A DNA stretch of 64,000 bases from Cryomorphaceae bacterium (GTDB lineage: Bacteria; Bacteroidota; Bacteroidia; Flavobacteriales; ECT2AJA-044), in NCBI GenBank assembly GCA_017798125.1, contig CP059070.1:1860001-1924000 (forward strand), given 5' to 3'. Positions 17,040 to 25,015 of this stretch are shown in pieces; the first letter of the stretch is position 1; each line of letters starts with the position of its first letter. The notes below the pieces were generated by a model. The model was not told where the DNA came from and searched no databases. It saw nothing but the letters and a program-made list of their open reading frames with translations. The position numbers and the translations under genes are program-made.

Positions 17040-17578
17040 TTCAAGGCGTCTATTTTGTGCTGAATGGGGCAGTTAGGATCATGTGCGCCAGGTAAATATC
17101 CGGTACTCATGAGGAACTCGCCGGTGATCTCGCCCCCTGTGAACTTGAAGGTCTTTTTAAAAAGCTTCACCCATGATTCCTTATCCATAGGGTGATGGTG
17201 GTCCAGCCATGCTTTGAATGATCCATACTCGTTCTGCAGTCCTAGAATCTGATTGGCGTTGTGAATAGCGGCATTGACCTTGAGTTTATTCCGGATGATG
17301 CCGGCATCACTCAACAGTCGCTCGCGGTCCGATTCTCCGTAGGCCGCGATTGTTGCGATGTCAAAGTTGTCATAGGCTTTCCTAAAATTCTCCTGTTTGT
17401 TGAGGATGGTGGTCCAGTTCAATCCGGCTTGATTGATTTCCAAAATCAGGCGCCCAAAGAATTCATTGTCTTCGTCAATCGGAAAGCCGTACTGAGTGTC
17501 GTGATAGATTCGATGAACGTTATGGGGTTCCACACCAGCCACAAAATGACAATAGGTATTGGTAGCTACTTCGCTCAT
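17036..17578 (-). CDS. tag: DNA-3-methyladenine glycosylase I
   Basis: 180 residues from the ATG at 17578, which overlaps the upstream stop (ATGA); the longer reading from 17632 lies inside the upstream gene. Tag removes 3-methyladenine from alkylated DNA. The YHDTQYGFP motif and LEINQAGLNW, containing the conserved Glu, match the family. The zinc-site residues seen in E. coli Tag have counterparts here: an N-terminal Cys in TYCHF, a His in the HNVHR region and the C-terminal HDPNC pair. Second gene of the operon hydrolase-OsmC, tag, MFS. Confidence 0.93.
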   Translation of the reverse strand: MSEVATNTYCHFVAGVEPHNVHRIYHDTQYGFPIDEDNEFFGRLILEINQAGLNWTTILNKQENFRKAYDNFDIATIAAYGESDRERLLSDAGIIRNKLKVNAAIHNANQILGLQNEYGSFKAWLDHHHPMDKESWVKLFKKTFKFTGGEITGEFLMSTGYLPGAHDPNCPIQHKIDALK

Positions 17579-18783
17579 AACAACTGGGTGTTGACCACGA
17601 CTTCTTCGTGAAGGGTTTTGTGAACGGGACATTTATCCGCGATTTGCAAGAGCCGTTTTCTTTGGCTTTCGTCCAAGTCTCCCTCCAATTCGATGAACCG
17701 ATCAAAGTGATCGATTTTCTTCCCGCCTTCATCTACGGCGGCACAATCTTCGGCGTGCCGTTTTCCGTGATCCACGTGAACGGTTACACCCGTTAAGGGC
17801 CATCCTTTGTGATCCGCGTACATACGGAGAGTCATGGACGTACATGCGACCAATCCAGCGCTGACCAAGTCATATGGTGTAGGGCCGAAGTCTTGTCCAC
17901 CTGCGTCTTTGGGCTCATCAGCTATAATGTTGTGCCCGTCAATCTGAATATCCGTGGTGTACTTCTGCGTACCGATACGACCGACAACGTCGTGCTTGGA
18001 CTTAAGGGTCTTTTCTTCTTTTCGCGGCAAGTAGCGCGAGGCCCATGAAGCAATGACCTCTCCAACGTAGAAGGAGTCTTCGCCGTTGCTCAATAAATGA
18101 TCAGCCCCGTCTAGAGAGACAAAGCTCTTGGGGTGGTGTGCCGCATTGTAGAGTAATCGCGCATTCTCTACTTCAACTGTTTCATCCTGAGGGGAGTGCA
18201 TGATGAGGATGGACTTTCGCATATAGGGCAGAATGGCCTCAAGCTTTCGGGACTCTAGGTCTTCTAGAAAGTGCTTTTGAATCGTAAAGGCTCTTCCTCC
18301 GATGTTCACTTCGGCCTCCCCGGCCTCCAGGATTTCTTCCTCCTTGTTTTGCACGAGATGTCGCACGTGCTCGGGCTCTGAGGGAGCCCCGATGGACACA
18401 ACGGCCTCGACAGATTCCAATTCATTTGCGGCAAAGTACACGGCGGCCCCACCCAATGAATGTCCGACCAAAATCGAAGGTGCTCTGTGGTTTTGACGCA
18501 GGTATTCCGCGGCATCTAGTAGATCGTCCACATTGCTGCTGAAATTCGTTTCAGCGAAATCCCCTTCGCTGTTCCCAAGACCCGTGAAATCGAAGCGCAA
18601 TACACCAAATCCCTTTCTGCTCAAGGCATGGGAGATGTTCTTTACGGCACTCAAGTTCTTGGAACAGGTGAAGCAGTGGGCGAAGATGGCAAAGTGCTCC
18701 GGGTGTTGGTCAATGGGCAGCTCTAATCGCGCCGCAAGGCGCTGTCCGCTCCGGTTTTCGAATTTTATATTGACAAATCGCAT
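17575..18783 (-). CDS. Alpha/beta hydrolase fused to an OsmC-like domain
   Basis: About 402 residues from the ATG at 18783; a TTG nine bases upstream is an alternative. The N-terminal alpha/beta hydrolase (about 1-255) has nucleophile elbow GHSLGG and a late DGADHLLS histidine region. The C-terminal OsmC domain (about 265-402) has both peroxidatic-type cysteines, in VACTSMTLRMYA and KCPVHKTL. OsmC/Ohr proteins reduce organic hydroperoxides; in this known fusion the hydrolase may first release the substrate. First gene of a three-gene operon with four-base overlaps. A mini-hairpin variant lies at 18725-18742. Confidence 0.9.
   Translation of the reverse strand: MRFVNIKFENRSGQRLAARLELPIDQHPEHFAIFAHCFTCSKNLSAVKNISHALSRKGFGVLRFDFTGLGNSEGDFAETNFSSNVDDLLDAAEYLRQNHRAPSILVGHSLGGAAVYFAANELESVEAVVSIGAPSEPEHVRHLVQNKEEEILEAGEAEVNIGGRAFTIQKHFLEDLESRKLEAILPYMRKSILIMHSPQDETVEVENARLLYNAAHHPKSFVSLDGADHLLSNGEDSFYVGEVIASWASRYLPRKEEKTLKSKHDVVGRIGTQKYTTDIQIDGHNIIADEPKDAGGQDFGPTPYDLVSAGLVACTSMTLRMYADHKGWPLTGVTVHVDHGKRHAEDCAAVDEGGKKIDHFDRFIELEGDLDESQRKRLLQIADKCPVHKTLHEEVVVNTQLL
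18725..18742 (-). repeat. Mini-hairpin variant ending GATT
   Basis: On the minus strand GCGCC-TTGC-GGCGC-GATT. In the hydrolase-OsmC gene. Confidence 0.6.
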
Positions 18784-18848
18784 GATGCTCAAAATTTGAG
18801 CAAGAAGGTAAGAAATGCACGACTCCTAGAAGTCGCTTTGCCGACGAT

Positions 18849-19268
18849 TTATAGAAAGGATTTGATCACGCCGGTCACGACGCCCCAAATGCGGAAATCC
18901 ATGTATTCATCGATTTCCAATGCGGTGAAGGCCTTGTTCTCGGGTTGAAGAACAACGCGGCCAGCATTTTTCAGCAAGCGCTTTACCGTGAAGTCTCCAT
19001 TCACTACAGCAAGTACGATGCGACCGTCTTCAGGAGCAAGTTTCTTGTCTACGACCAGCAGGTCACCGTCATCAATACCCGCGTCCACCATGCTTTGACC
19101 GTTCACGCGGACGCAAAAGCTATCTCGCGGATTGAGCACGAGCTCGCGATTCAGATCGATGGTTCGGTCTACCGTGCCCGTAACATAGGAAGGAGTTCCT
19201 GCCGACACGCTGTAGTCGAATAGGGGAAGGGATATGGTTGGCCCGTTATGTAGAGGAGTGATTTGCAT
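18849..19268 (-). CDS. umuD: UmuD-like self-cleaving SOS protein, no umuC nearby
   Basis: 139 residues from the ATG at 19268, or 140 from a GTG three bases upstream. S24/LexA-type protease: cleavage site Ala-Gly in SAGTPSY, catalytic Ser in GQSMVDAGI and Lys in FTVKRLL. Counted from the GTG these are A24-G25, S60 and K97, the same positions as in E. coli UmuD. No DNA-binding domain, so it is not LexA. UmuD normally pairs with the polymerase subunit UmuC, but the flanking genes on this strand are a small TPR-like membrane protein and the hydrolase-OsmC gene, so it is an orphan here. A TATCTTCG box at 19274-19281 lies five bases before the ATG. Confidence 0.85.
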   Translation of the reverse strand: MQITPLHNGPTISLPLFDYSVSAGTPSYVTGTVDRTIDLNRELVLNPRDSFCVRVNGQSMVDAGIDDGDLLVVDKKLAPEDGRIVLAVVNGDFTVKRLLKNAGRVVLQPENKAFTALEIDEYMDFRIWGVVTGVIKSFL

Positions 19269-19273
19269 CACCT

Positions 19274-19281
19274 CGAAGATA
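19274..19281 (-). promoter_or_regulatory. -7-like box five bases before the umuD ATG
   Basis: TATCTTCG on the minus strand, then AGGTG, then ATG at 19268. The AGGTG could also act as a weak ribosome binding site. No LexA-type palindrome was recognised. Confidence 0.45.
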
Positions 19282-19301
19282 CGGAAATCTAGCCAGTGCG
19301 A

Positions 19302-19817
19302 TTAAACGCGCTTCATCTGCTCTTTCATGAGCTTGATTTGCTCGTCGAGCAGACCGTGCTTGTCCAGTTTCTTCGCTTCGGTGATGAGGTTCTGAGCTTC
19401 GCGCTTACGGCGGCGACTCATCGCTGCTCCGGCCAAGGAAAGCTTGGCCATAGCTCGGTCGTGCGACATGCGCAAACCCGTGTTGAGGGCCTTCTTGAAG
19501 AACTTCTCCGCTTCAAAGACACCACCCTTTTGACTGGTGGTCAATCCGCGCATGAAGTAGTAGTATGCCTCTTGAGCGCGAATCAAGTGTTGAGGCTGCT
19601 TGATGCGATCCAAGTACTTTTCCGCTTTCTCTAAATCTCCTTTGCGGACAAACCAAAAGGCGATGAGTAGCATTTCGTGACGGAAAATCAACAGGACCAC
19701 CAATGCGGCCAAAAGGACCAAGAGGATTCCGTTTCCGATATTCCCTTCGATGAATTGGAAGACCGACCAGGCAAGCAAACCCGCAGTCAAGACGATCTTT
19801 ATGATTTTATTGAGCAT
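19302..19817 (-). CDS. Small membrane protein with a TPR-like helical tail
   Basis: 171 residues from the ATG at 19817; a longer reading to 19895 has no sensible N-terminus. Two hydrophobic segments at about 5-22 and 27-48, then a charged helical region (about 55-171) with TPR-like spacing: GDLEKAEKYLDRI, FEAEKFFKKALNTGL and EAQNLITEAKKLD. Probably an inner membrane protein with a cytoplasmic scaffold. No catalytic motif. It ends 33 bases upstream of umuD on the same strand and may share its context. Confidence 0.65.
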   Translation of the reverse strand: MLNKIIKIVLTAGLLAWSVFQFIEGNIGNGILLVLLAALVVLLIFRHEMLLIAFWFVRKGDLEKAEKYLDRIKQPQHLIRAQEAYYYFMRGLTTSQKGGVFEAEKFFKKALNTGLRMSHDRAMAKLSLAGAAMSRRRKREAQNLITEAKKLDKHGLLDEQIKLMKEQMKRV

Positions 19818-19908
19818 AGTTCCCTTCGTTAGCGAGCGGCAAAAATAAGGCTTCCCGTTGGAAATCGTCCCGTCGCCCCTTATTTTTAGGCTCAAACTCC
19901 TTTGCTGA

Positions 19909-21582
19909 ATGTCCTTAAAACAACTCTTTTCGGTTTTCCTCTTTTTCTGTGCCTACGGCACGATGGCCCAATCCCTCATCCAGGGCCGTCTCTTAGATGC
20001 CCAGGATGATTTTCCCATTCCTTACGCGGTTCTGCAGCGCAGCACCGATACACGTGCGGTGATGACTAATGCGGATGGCGCCTTCTCTTTAGAATTGGCA
20101 CCTGGGGAGCAATTGATCCTACGCCACATAGGATACAACCAAGAAACCTTCACGTTTGAGGGCGGAAGTGAATTCATTATTCGGGCTACGGCCAAAACCG
20201 AAGAGCTTCCCACCGTAGAACTCCAGGGAGAAAATGCAGCTTTAGATCTCTTCTGGGATATGGTAAAGATTGGTCGAAAACAGGCTACCGAGGCCCAAGG
20301 AATGAAGTCCTTTTATCGCTTGCTCACCAAGGAGGCTTCTGGAGAACCTTATGAGTATTTAGAGGCCTTTTATCAAACCGAAACCGGGGCTAATGGTATC
20401 GAAAGCATGGTTCCCAAAAGCGGACGCTTCGCCTTTGTCACCCGAGATGAGGACTTTTTCTCGGCCGACCTCAGCCGCTTGCTCCCGCAATTTCGCTTCT
20501 TCAGAACCTTCGGGGAAGTAGACAATCTGCCGGTATTCCCATCGGCGATGAACCGGAAGAAAATAGAGTCCACCTACAGTATAGAAGTTGAGCGATTGCT
20601 CTACAGCGCTGAGGGAACCACCGCCGAAATACACTTGATTTCCACAGACCCCAAGCACAAAGAGCATTACGTCTATTTCATCGATACCAAAACCAAGCTC
20701 CCGGTGCGTATTGAAATGCGGAAACACAAGTTGAACACACGGCCCTTCGAGGCTCTGGACGAGAACGATAAAGTAGGAGAGGTGCTCCTTACCAGTACGG
20801 TAGACTTTGGGCATGAAGACGGGAAGTTCTTTGTGGAGCAGTATCGATTGAACTTCGAGTACACCTACTTCAAATTGGGCTATGCTCCGCGGACCTTTTT
20901 GACAGACATGAGCTGGTTTGGTTATCGGAAGGGTCGATTCACCCTTCCGGTGTTGTACAGCCTAGCCGATTACCACACGGACTATCACTACTACGGTCGC
21001 TTACCCGATCTTCCGGAATTGTGGGAAGCCGATTATGCTGTACTGGCCACCTCCGAGCAGGAAAAGACTGTGGAATTGCTGAAAACGCTTGATACACGTG
21101 GAAATTTCTTTGGAGACAGCCTGAATCATAAAAAAACTTTTTGGCGAGATCGAGATCTCCCGATGGTTTGGAAGCGCATAGAAGACAAGAAGCCCGATCA
21201 AGACATTCGCTCTTTTAGCTACATCAATGAGCAGGCGAACCATCTTGTTTTTGACTTTTCGGTCAACTCGTTTTGTCAAGACGGTTCAGCGCAATGGTAT
21301 GTGGAGCCTGAATTCTTGGGTGAAGAGTCTTATTTCCGAGAAAATCGAACAGAAACAGCTCTTCGCTATGTGCAGTTGGCTTGGAAGATTACCATGCTGC
21401 GGGCCGATGAGTTTCAGCGGGACCTCAATGAAACCTCCAAGTGCTATTCAGACGACGAGCTTCGCCAACTGGTCGCCAATCGAGTAAACGCTCTGAATGA
21501 CGAGCTCTTTTCCCTATCCAGCCAAACGGCCGATGGAAAGTATGATGAGAAACTCGCAGAGTGGGAGTCCCGCTATGAATGA
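19909..21582 (+). CDS. Secreted/outer-membrane protein with a CarboxypepD-reg-like domain
   Basis: 557 residues with a signal peptide (about 1-21, TMAQ). Residues about 23-105 are a carboxypeptidase-regulatory-like beta domain (GRLLDAQDDFPIPYAVL, later LRHIGY) as found at the N-terminus of Bacteroidota outer membrane proteins. The remaining 450 residues are unrecognised, rich in aromatic and charged beta-like segments and ending in a helical region. There is no TonB plug or clear barrel signature. Function unknown. A perfect mini-hairpin copy overlaps the signal-peptide coding region (19949-19965). Confidence 0.7.
   Translation: MSLKQLFSVFLFFCAYGTMAQSLIQGRLLDAQDDFPIPYAVLQRSTDTRAVMTNADGAFSLELAPGEQLILRHIGYNQETFTFEGGSEFIIRATAKTEELPTVELQGENAALDLFWDMVKIGRKQATEAQGMKSFYRLLTKEASGEPYEYLEAFYQTETGANGIESMVPKSGRFAFVTRDEDFFSADLSRLLPQFRFFRTFGEVDNLPVFPSAMNRKKIESTYSIEVERLLYSAEGTTAEIHLISTDPKHKEHYVYFIDTKTKLPVRIEMRKHKLNTRPFEALDENDKVGEVLLTSTVDFGHEDGKFFVEQYRLNFEYTYFKLGYAPRTFLTDMSWFGYRKGRFTLPVLYSLADYHTDYHYYGRLPDLPELWEADYAVLATSEQEKTVELLKTLDTRGNFFGDSLNHKKTFWRDRDLPMVWKRIEDKKPDQDIRSFSYINEQANHLVFDFSVNSFCQDGSAQWYVEPEFLGEESYFRENRTETALRYVQLAWKITMLRADEFQRDLNETSKCYSDDELRQLVANRVNALNDELFSLSSQTADGKYDEKLAEWESRYE
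19949..19965 (+). repeat. Mini-hairpin copy (GTGCC stem, TAC loop, GATG)
   Basis: GTGCC-TAC-GGCAC-GATG. In the signal-peptide region of the CarboxypepD-reg protein gene. Confidence 0.75.
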
Positions 21583-21584
21583 GC

Positions 21585-21592
21585 TATATTTG
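21585..21592 (+). promoter_or_regulatory. Promoter -7 box of pepD
   Basis: TATATTTG, an exact match to TAnnTTTG, 23 bases before the pepD ATG, just past the stop of the preceding gene. Confidence 0.6.
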
Positions 21593-21615
21593 CCGTCCAA
21601 ATAAACTACTGCGCT

Positions 21616-23073
21616 ATGAGCCAAGATGTGCGTTCACTAGAACCTAAAGTACTCTGGAACTATTTTGAAGACCTCAATGCTGTACCTCGTCCTTCCAAGA
21701 AAGAAGAACGAGTCATTCAGTTTATGGTTGATTTTGGAAACTCTTTAGGCCTGGAAACCGTCACAGATGCTGTGGGTAACGTTCGCATCCGCAAAGGGGC
21801 AACCGAAGGCATGGAAGACCGCCAAATGGTCACGCTTCAGAGCCATTTGGATATGGTGCATCAAAAGAATGCCGCCACCGACTTTGATTTCGATACCGAA
21901 GGGATCCGGAGTTTCGTTGACGGCGATTGGGTCAAGGCAGAAGGAACTACACTTGGAGCGGACAATGGAATGGGGGTTGCGTCTATCATGACCCTACTTG
22001 CTTCAACAGATATTGCACATCCCGCTTTAGAAGCACTTTTTACCATTGACGAAGAAACGGGAATGACAGGTGCCAAAGGTTTGGAGCCTGGATTTTTAGA
22101 AGGCGATATTTTGCTCAACCTCGATACAGAGGATGATGATGAGTTGAGCATCGGCTGTGCCGGAGGAATCGATACCATTGTAGAAATGGACTACTCAGAA
22201 GAGGCATTGCCGGCCGGATCTTCAGGGGTTCGTATTGCTGTGAACGGTCTCAAAGGCGGTCACAGTGGTATGGACATTCACCTCGGACGTGGAAACGCCA
22301 ACAAAATTATGAACCGCTTGCTCTTCGAAACCCAAGAGCGCTTTGGACTGCGCATCTCCGAAGTAGACGGGGGAGGACTTCGCAATGCGATTCCTCGTGA
22401 AAGCTTTGCCAGCGTTGTGGTTTCTGATGTAGAGGGCTTTTTGCAACATGTAAAAGAGCTCGGCGAAACCATCAAAACTGAACTGCGATCTACAGAGCCG
22501 AATCTAGCCATTGAGGCTACTCGGGCCGACGTATCGGGCAAGGTGATGAGTACAGAAGCTCAAGATCAAATTCTCCGAGCATTGTACAGTATGGTGAATG
22601 GCGTTTACCGTATGAGTGCCGATATCCCAGACTTGGTAGAGACGAGTAGCAACTTGGCTCGAGTGATCATCAAAGAAGGCCACTTCAACATGCAAAGTCT
22701 TCAGCGCAGTTCTGTTGATACCGCAAAAGATGACATTGCCGCCAGCATTCGAGCTACCTTCCAGATGATTGGAGCCCAAGTGCGCCACGAAGGATCGTAT
22801 CCGGGATGGACACCTGATCCAGATTCGTCCATCTTGAACATTATGGGAGATCTATATCGTGAGCTAAATAACGAAGAGCCCAATATTTTGGCTTGCCACG
22901 CCGGTCTCGAGTGCGGATTATTAGGAACGCATTATCCCGAAATGGATATGATCAGCTTTGGTCCGAACATCCGAAATCCACACTCACCGGATGAAATGGT
23001 TCAAATCTCCTCGGTTCAGAAATACTGGAACTTTTTGCTCGAGACCCTTCAGCGCATTCCAGTAAAGGCGTGA
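21616..23073 (+). CDS. pepD: Aminoacyl-histidine dipeptidase (cytosolic PepD)
   Basis: 485 residues, the usual length of this M20 metallopeptidase, which cleaves Xaa-His and other dipeptides. Metal and catalytic motifs appear in order: SHLDMV, GADNGMGVA, IDEETGMTGA, LDTED and CHAGLECGLL. The lid/dimerisation domain spans about 210-390 (GHSGMDIHLGRGNA). No signal peptide, so cytoplasmic. The trmH GTG start overlaps the pepD stop by four bases (GTGA), so the two are translationally coupled. Confidence 0.94.
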   Translation: MSQDVRSLEPKVLWNYFEDLNAVPRPSKKEERVIQFMVDFGNSLGLETVTDAVGNVRIRKGATEGMEDRQMVTLQSHLDMVHQKNAATDFDFDTEGIRSFVDGDWVKAEGTTLGADNGMGVASIMTLLASTDIAHPALEALFTIDEETGMTGAKGLEPGFLEGDILLNLDTEDDDELSIGCAGGIDTIVEMDYSEEALPAGSSGVRIAVNGLKGGHSGMDIHLGRGNANKIMNRLLFETQERFGLRISEVDGGGLRNAIPRESFASVVVSDVEGFLQHVKELGETIKTELRSTEPNLAIEATRADVSGKVMSTEAQDQILRALYSMVNGVYRMSADIPDLVETSSNLARVIIKEGHFNMQSLQRSSVDTAKDDIAASIRATFQMIGAQVRHEGSYPGWTPDPDSSILNIMGDLYRELNNEEPNILACHAGLECGLLGTHYPEMDMISFGPNIRNPHSPDEMVQISSVQKYWNFLLETLQRIPVKA

Positions 23074-23771
23074 CGGGCTCGTACAGCGATCCGGCCTCGT
23101 TATCGCGTGATGAATTGCGCGAGCTCCTCTTATCGCTCGTCACGGAGCAACGGAGAGAGCGATTTGAGGAAGTCCTTCGCTGGCGTACGAGACATCTTAC
23201 CGTCGTAGTGGAAAATCTATACCAGCCACACAATGCCAGTGCGGTCATCAGGAGCTGTGATTGCTTCGGTATTCAAGACATCCATATCATCGAAAACGAG
23301 CATGTTTTTGACCCCTCCGAGAACATCTCCTTGGGTTCGCAAAAGTGGGTGACCCAGCGTCGACATAACCAGCTAGAGCACAATACAAAGGCGTGTATTC
23401 AAGCCCTGCGGGCCGATGGTTATCGCATCGTGGCCACCACTCCACACACCAACGATCAAGAACTGCATGAGCTCTCTTTGGACCAGCCTTTGGCTTTATT
23501 TTTCGGTTCGGAAAAGCCGGGGTTAACCGAGCACGTTCTTGAAGAAGCAGATGATTTTGTTCGAATCCCGATGTACGGCTTTACGGAGAGCTTTAATATC
23601 TCTGTATCGGCGGCTCTCACCTTGTACGACCTCACTACTCGGTTGCATCAGTCTGAGCTCAATTGGGCATTAACCGAGAACGAGAAAAACGAACTAAGAC
23701 TCGAGTGGGCCATGAAAAGTGCTCCGCGAGGAGCCGATATCCATGCTCGCTGGTTAGAAGGTCAGCGTTGA
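23070..23771 (+). CDS. trmH: SpoU-family tRNA (guanosine-2'-O-)-methyltransferase, TrmH-like
   Basis: 233 residues with a GTG start overlapping the pepD stop. Knotted SPOUT methyltransferase that would methylate the ribose of G18 in tRNA using SAM. Motif 1 ENLYQPHNASAVIRSCD, motif 2 FFGSEKPGL and motif 3 IPMYGFTESFNISVSAAL are all present, the last with the knot Asn. Length and the C-terminal charged extension suit TrmH. A mini-hairpin copy with a three-base loop lies at 23403-23418, encoding part of ALRADG. Confidence 0.9.
   Translation: MTGSYSDPASLSRDELRELLLSLVTEQRRERFEEVLRWRTRHLTVVVENLYQPHNASAVIRSCDCFGIQDIHIIENEHVFDPSENISLGSQKWVTQRRHNQLEHNTKACIQALRADGYRIVATTPHTNDQELHELSLDQPLALFFGSEKPGLTEHVLEEADDFVRIPMYGFTESFNISVSAALTLYDLTTRLHQSELNWALTENEKNELRLEWAMKSAPRGADIHARWLEGQR
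23403..23418 (+). repeat. Mini-hairpin, four-bp stem, CGATG
   Basis: GCCC-TGC-GGGC then CGATG. In trmH. Confidence 0.6.
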
Positions 23772-23778
23772 GTAGCTC

Positions 23779-23940
23779 TTAGTAGTAGAGTCTGCGCAAC
23801 TCCATTACCTCTTCTGGACTGTATCCATCTAGGATCATTGAACAATCAAAATCGTCCCAGGCATTCACCCAATCTGGGTGTACGCCCCAATGATGGGCTA
23901 GATGATCCAGGCGCTCTTCGGTGGGTTTGGGAAGAATCAT
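23779..23940 (-). CDS. 53-residue protein, paralogue A of a tandem pair
   Basis: Begins MILPKPTEE and ends LRRLYY. It aligns without gaps over all 53 residues with the next upstream gene on the same strand; shared positions include Trp28, Asp29, Phe31, Asp32, Asp38, Gly39, Tyr40, Glu43 and Glu44 (core W-D-x-F-D, then DGY-x-x-EE). Equal length, the same strand and a protein-level rather than DNA-level resemblance support real coding. I know no family for it. It might be a small cytoplasmic adaptor or toxin/antitoxin-sized protein; function unknown. It ends seven bases after the convergent trmH gene. Confidence 0.7.
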   Translation of the reverse strand: MILPKPTEERLDHLAHHWGVHPDWVNAWDDFDCSMILDGYSPEEVMELRRLYY

Positions 23941-24039
23941 TTGGGTCTAATTCTCAGGTGCTTTCACCTAACTGTACCCAAAAAATAAGAAAAAAGGAGA
24001 TTGCTTCGACGGTGTCGATTGGAAGAAGAGTAGGGATAC
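23941..24039. other. Spacer between the two 53-residue paralogue genes
   Basis: 99 bases without coding signal. It holds a small inverted repeat GGTGCTTTCACC (about 23958-23969) and an A-rich run, on the upstream side of paralogue A. No exact -7 box was recognised. Together with 24202-24333, which is AT-rich and holds no feature I can support, this is the remainder of the only stretch over 300 bases lacking a large gene. Confidence 0.5.
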
Positions 24040-24201
24040 TCAGTCTATATGTCGCTTCACGAACTCAAGTTCTTCAGCAGCATAGCCATCCATGAGCAGG
24101 GCCCAATCAAATAGATCCCAATTCCGAATTTGCTTTCGCTGAATTCCTCGTTTTTCGAGTTCGTTACCTGCGGCTTCCAATAGAGTGTCCGTGTTGTGCA
24201 T
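24040..24201 (-). CDS. 53-residue protein, paralogue B of a tandem pair
   Basis: Begins MHNTDTLLEAAG and ends FVKRHID. Gap-free match over 53 residues with the downstream gene 99 bases away, with the core N-W-D-L-F-D-W and MDGY-x-x-EE. The N-terminal half is helical and charged; the aromatic-acidic core follows. No signal peptide, cysteine pair or known motif. The divergent DUF4136 lipoprotein gene lies upstream. The pair fills most of the otherwise gene-free stretch 23772-24363. Confidence 0.7.
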   Translation of the reverse strand: MHNTDTLLEAAGNELEKRGIQRKQIRNWDLFDWALLMDGYAAEELEFVKRHID

Positions 24202-24333
24202 TCTGTTCTTTTAGTAATTAGTGCAAAGGTCGCTTTTCTACAACGACTTTTCTGTTAAGGTGTTGTTAACCAACACACAAAAGTACATAATTTATGCATG
24301 CATAGTAAATACGAAAAGGGCGCTCAAATTGTT

Positions 24334-24341
24334 TATTTTTG
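24334..24341 (+). promoter_or_regulatory. Promoter -7 box of the DUF4136-like lipoprotein gene
   Basis: TATTTTTG, exact TAnnTTTG, 22 bases before the ATG at 24364. It lies downstream of an alternative ATG at 24298 and so argues against that start. Confidence 0.55.
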
Positions 24342-24363
24342 TGTTTCAATCAATCAAACGAAT

Positions 24364-25011
24364 ATGCGAGAAATGAATACCAACTTCCGCCTGCGCAAAT
24401 TCTTCTTTGTAGCAGTGTTGGCGGGGGCAATGGGATCCTTGCTTTCTAGCTGTTATCCAGAAGAGGTAAACAGCTATTCGGAGCTGGATCTGGTCTTTAC
24501 CAACTACGATGAAACATATGATTTCGGTAGTGTTATGACGTACCACTTACCCGATACCGTGATTCCTATTTTAGACGAAGACGATGATCCGGATGACGTG
24601 AACACAACAAACGATGCTTTCATCCTTCAAGAAATTCGCAAACAGCTCGGTGAGGCGGGATTGGTGTATGAAGCCGATACGTCTGCCGATTTCGACGTCG
24701 TTTTCATTGCGACGAAAATGAAGACGACGACCTTGGTGTACTGGTATGACTACTGGTACGGCTACTGGGGATGGTACCCAGGTTATTATCCAGGTTGGGG
24801 ATGGGGATATCCATCTGTTTCAAGTTACACCACTGGAACCCTTCACATCAGTATGTACGATCCGGACAACTTCGATGATGAATCTGAAATTGTCCCTGTG
24901 GAGTGGAATGGTTTCGCCAACGGTCTGCTTAATGTGACCGGAACGCAAACTACACGCAACCGAATCTCGATTGCTTTGGAAAAGATGTTCAACGAATTCC
25001 CAAATGAATAA
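24364..25011 (+). CDS. DUF4136-like lipoprotein with a Trp/Tyr/Gly-rich stretch
   Basis: About 215 residues from the ATG at 24364 (24373 is also possible). The signal peptide ends in LLSSC, a lipobox. The body resembles DUF4136 lipoproteins: YSELDLVFTNYDETYDFG near the start, then LREI-type helix with a C-terminal region NRISIALEKMF. An unusual central insert is almost entirely Trp, Tyr, Gly and Pro (about 24 residues around positions 140-165). Followed directly by an outer-membrane beta-barrel-like gene, so the two probably act together in the outer membrane. Confidence 0.75.
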   Translation: MREMNTNFRLRKFFFVAVLAGAMGSLLSSCYPEEVNSYSELDLVFTNYDETYDFGSVMTYHLPDTVIPILDEDDDPDDVNTTNDAFILQEIRKQLGEAGLVYEADTSADFDVVFIATKMKTTTLVYWYDYWYGYWGWYPGYYPGWGWGYPSVSSYTTGTLHISMYDPDNFDDESEIVPVEWNGFANGLLNVTGTQTTRNRISIALEKMFNEFPNE

Positions 25012-25015
25012 GACC

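Noticed and set aside
23838-24095. 85-residue plus-strand reading frame between trmH and the lipoprotein gene
   Set aside because: It crosses both 53-residue paralogue genes in antisense and has no plausible protein features; the minus-strand pair explains the region better.
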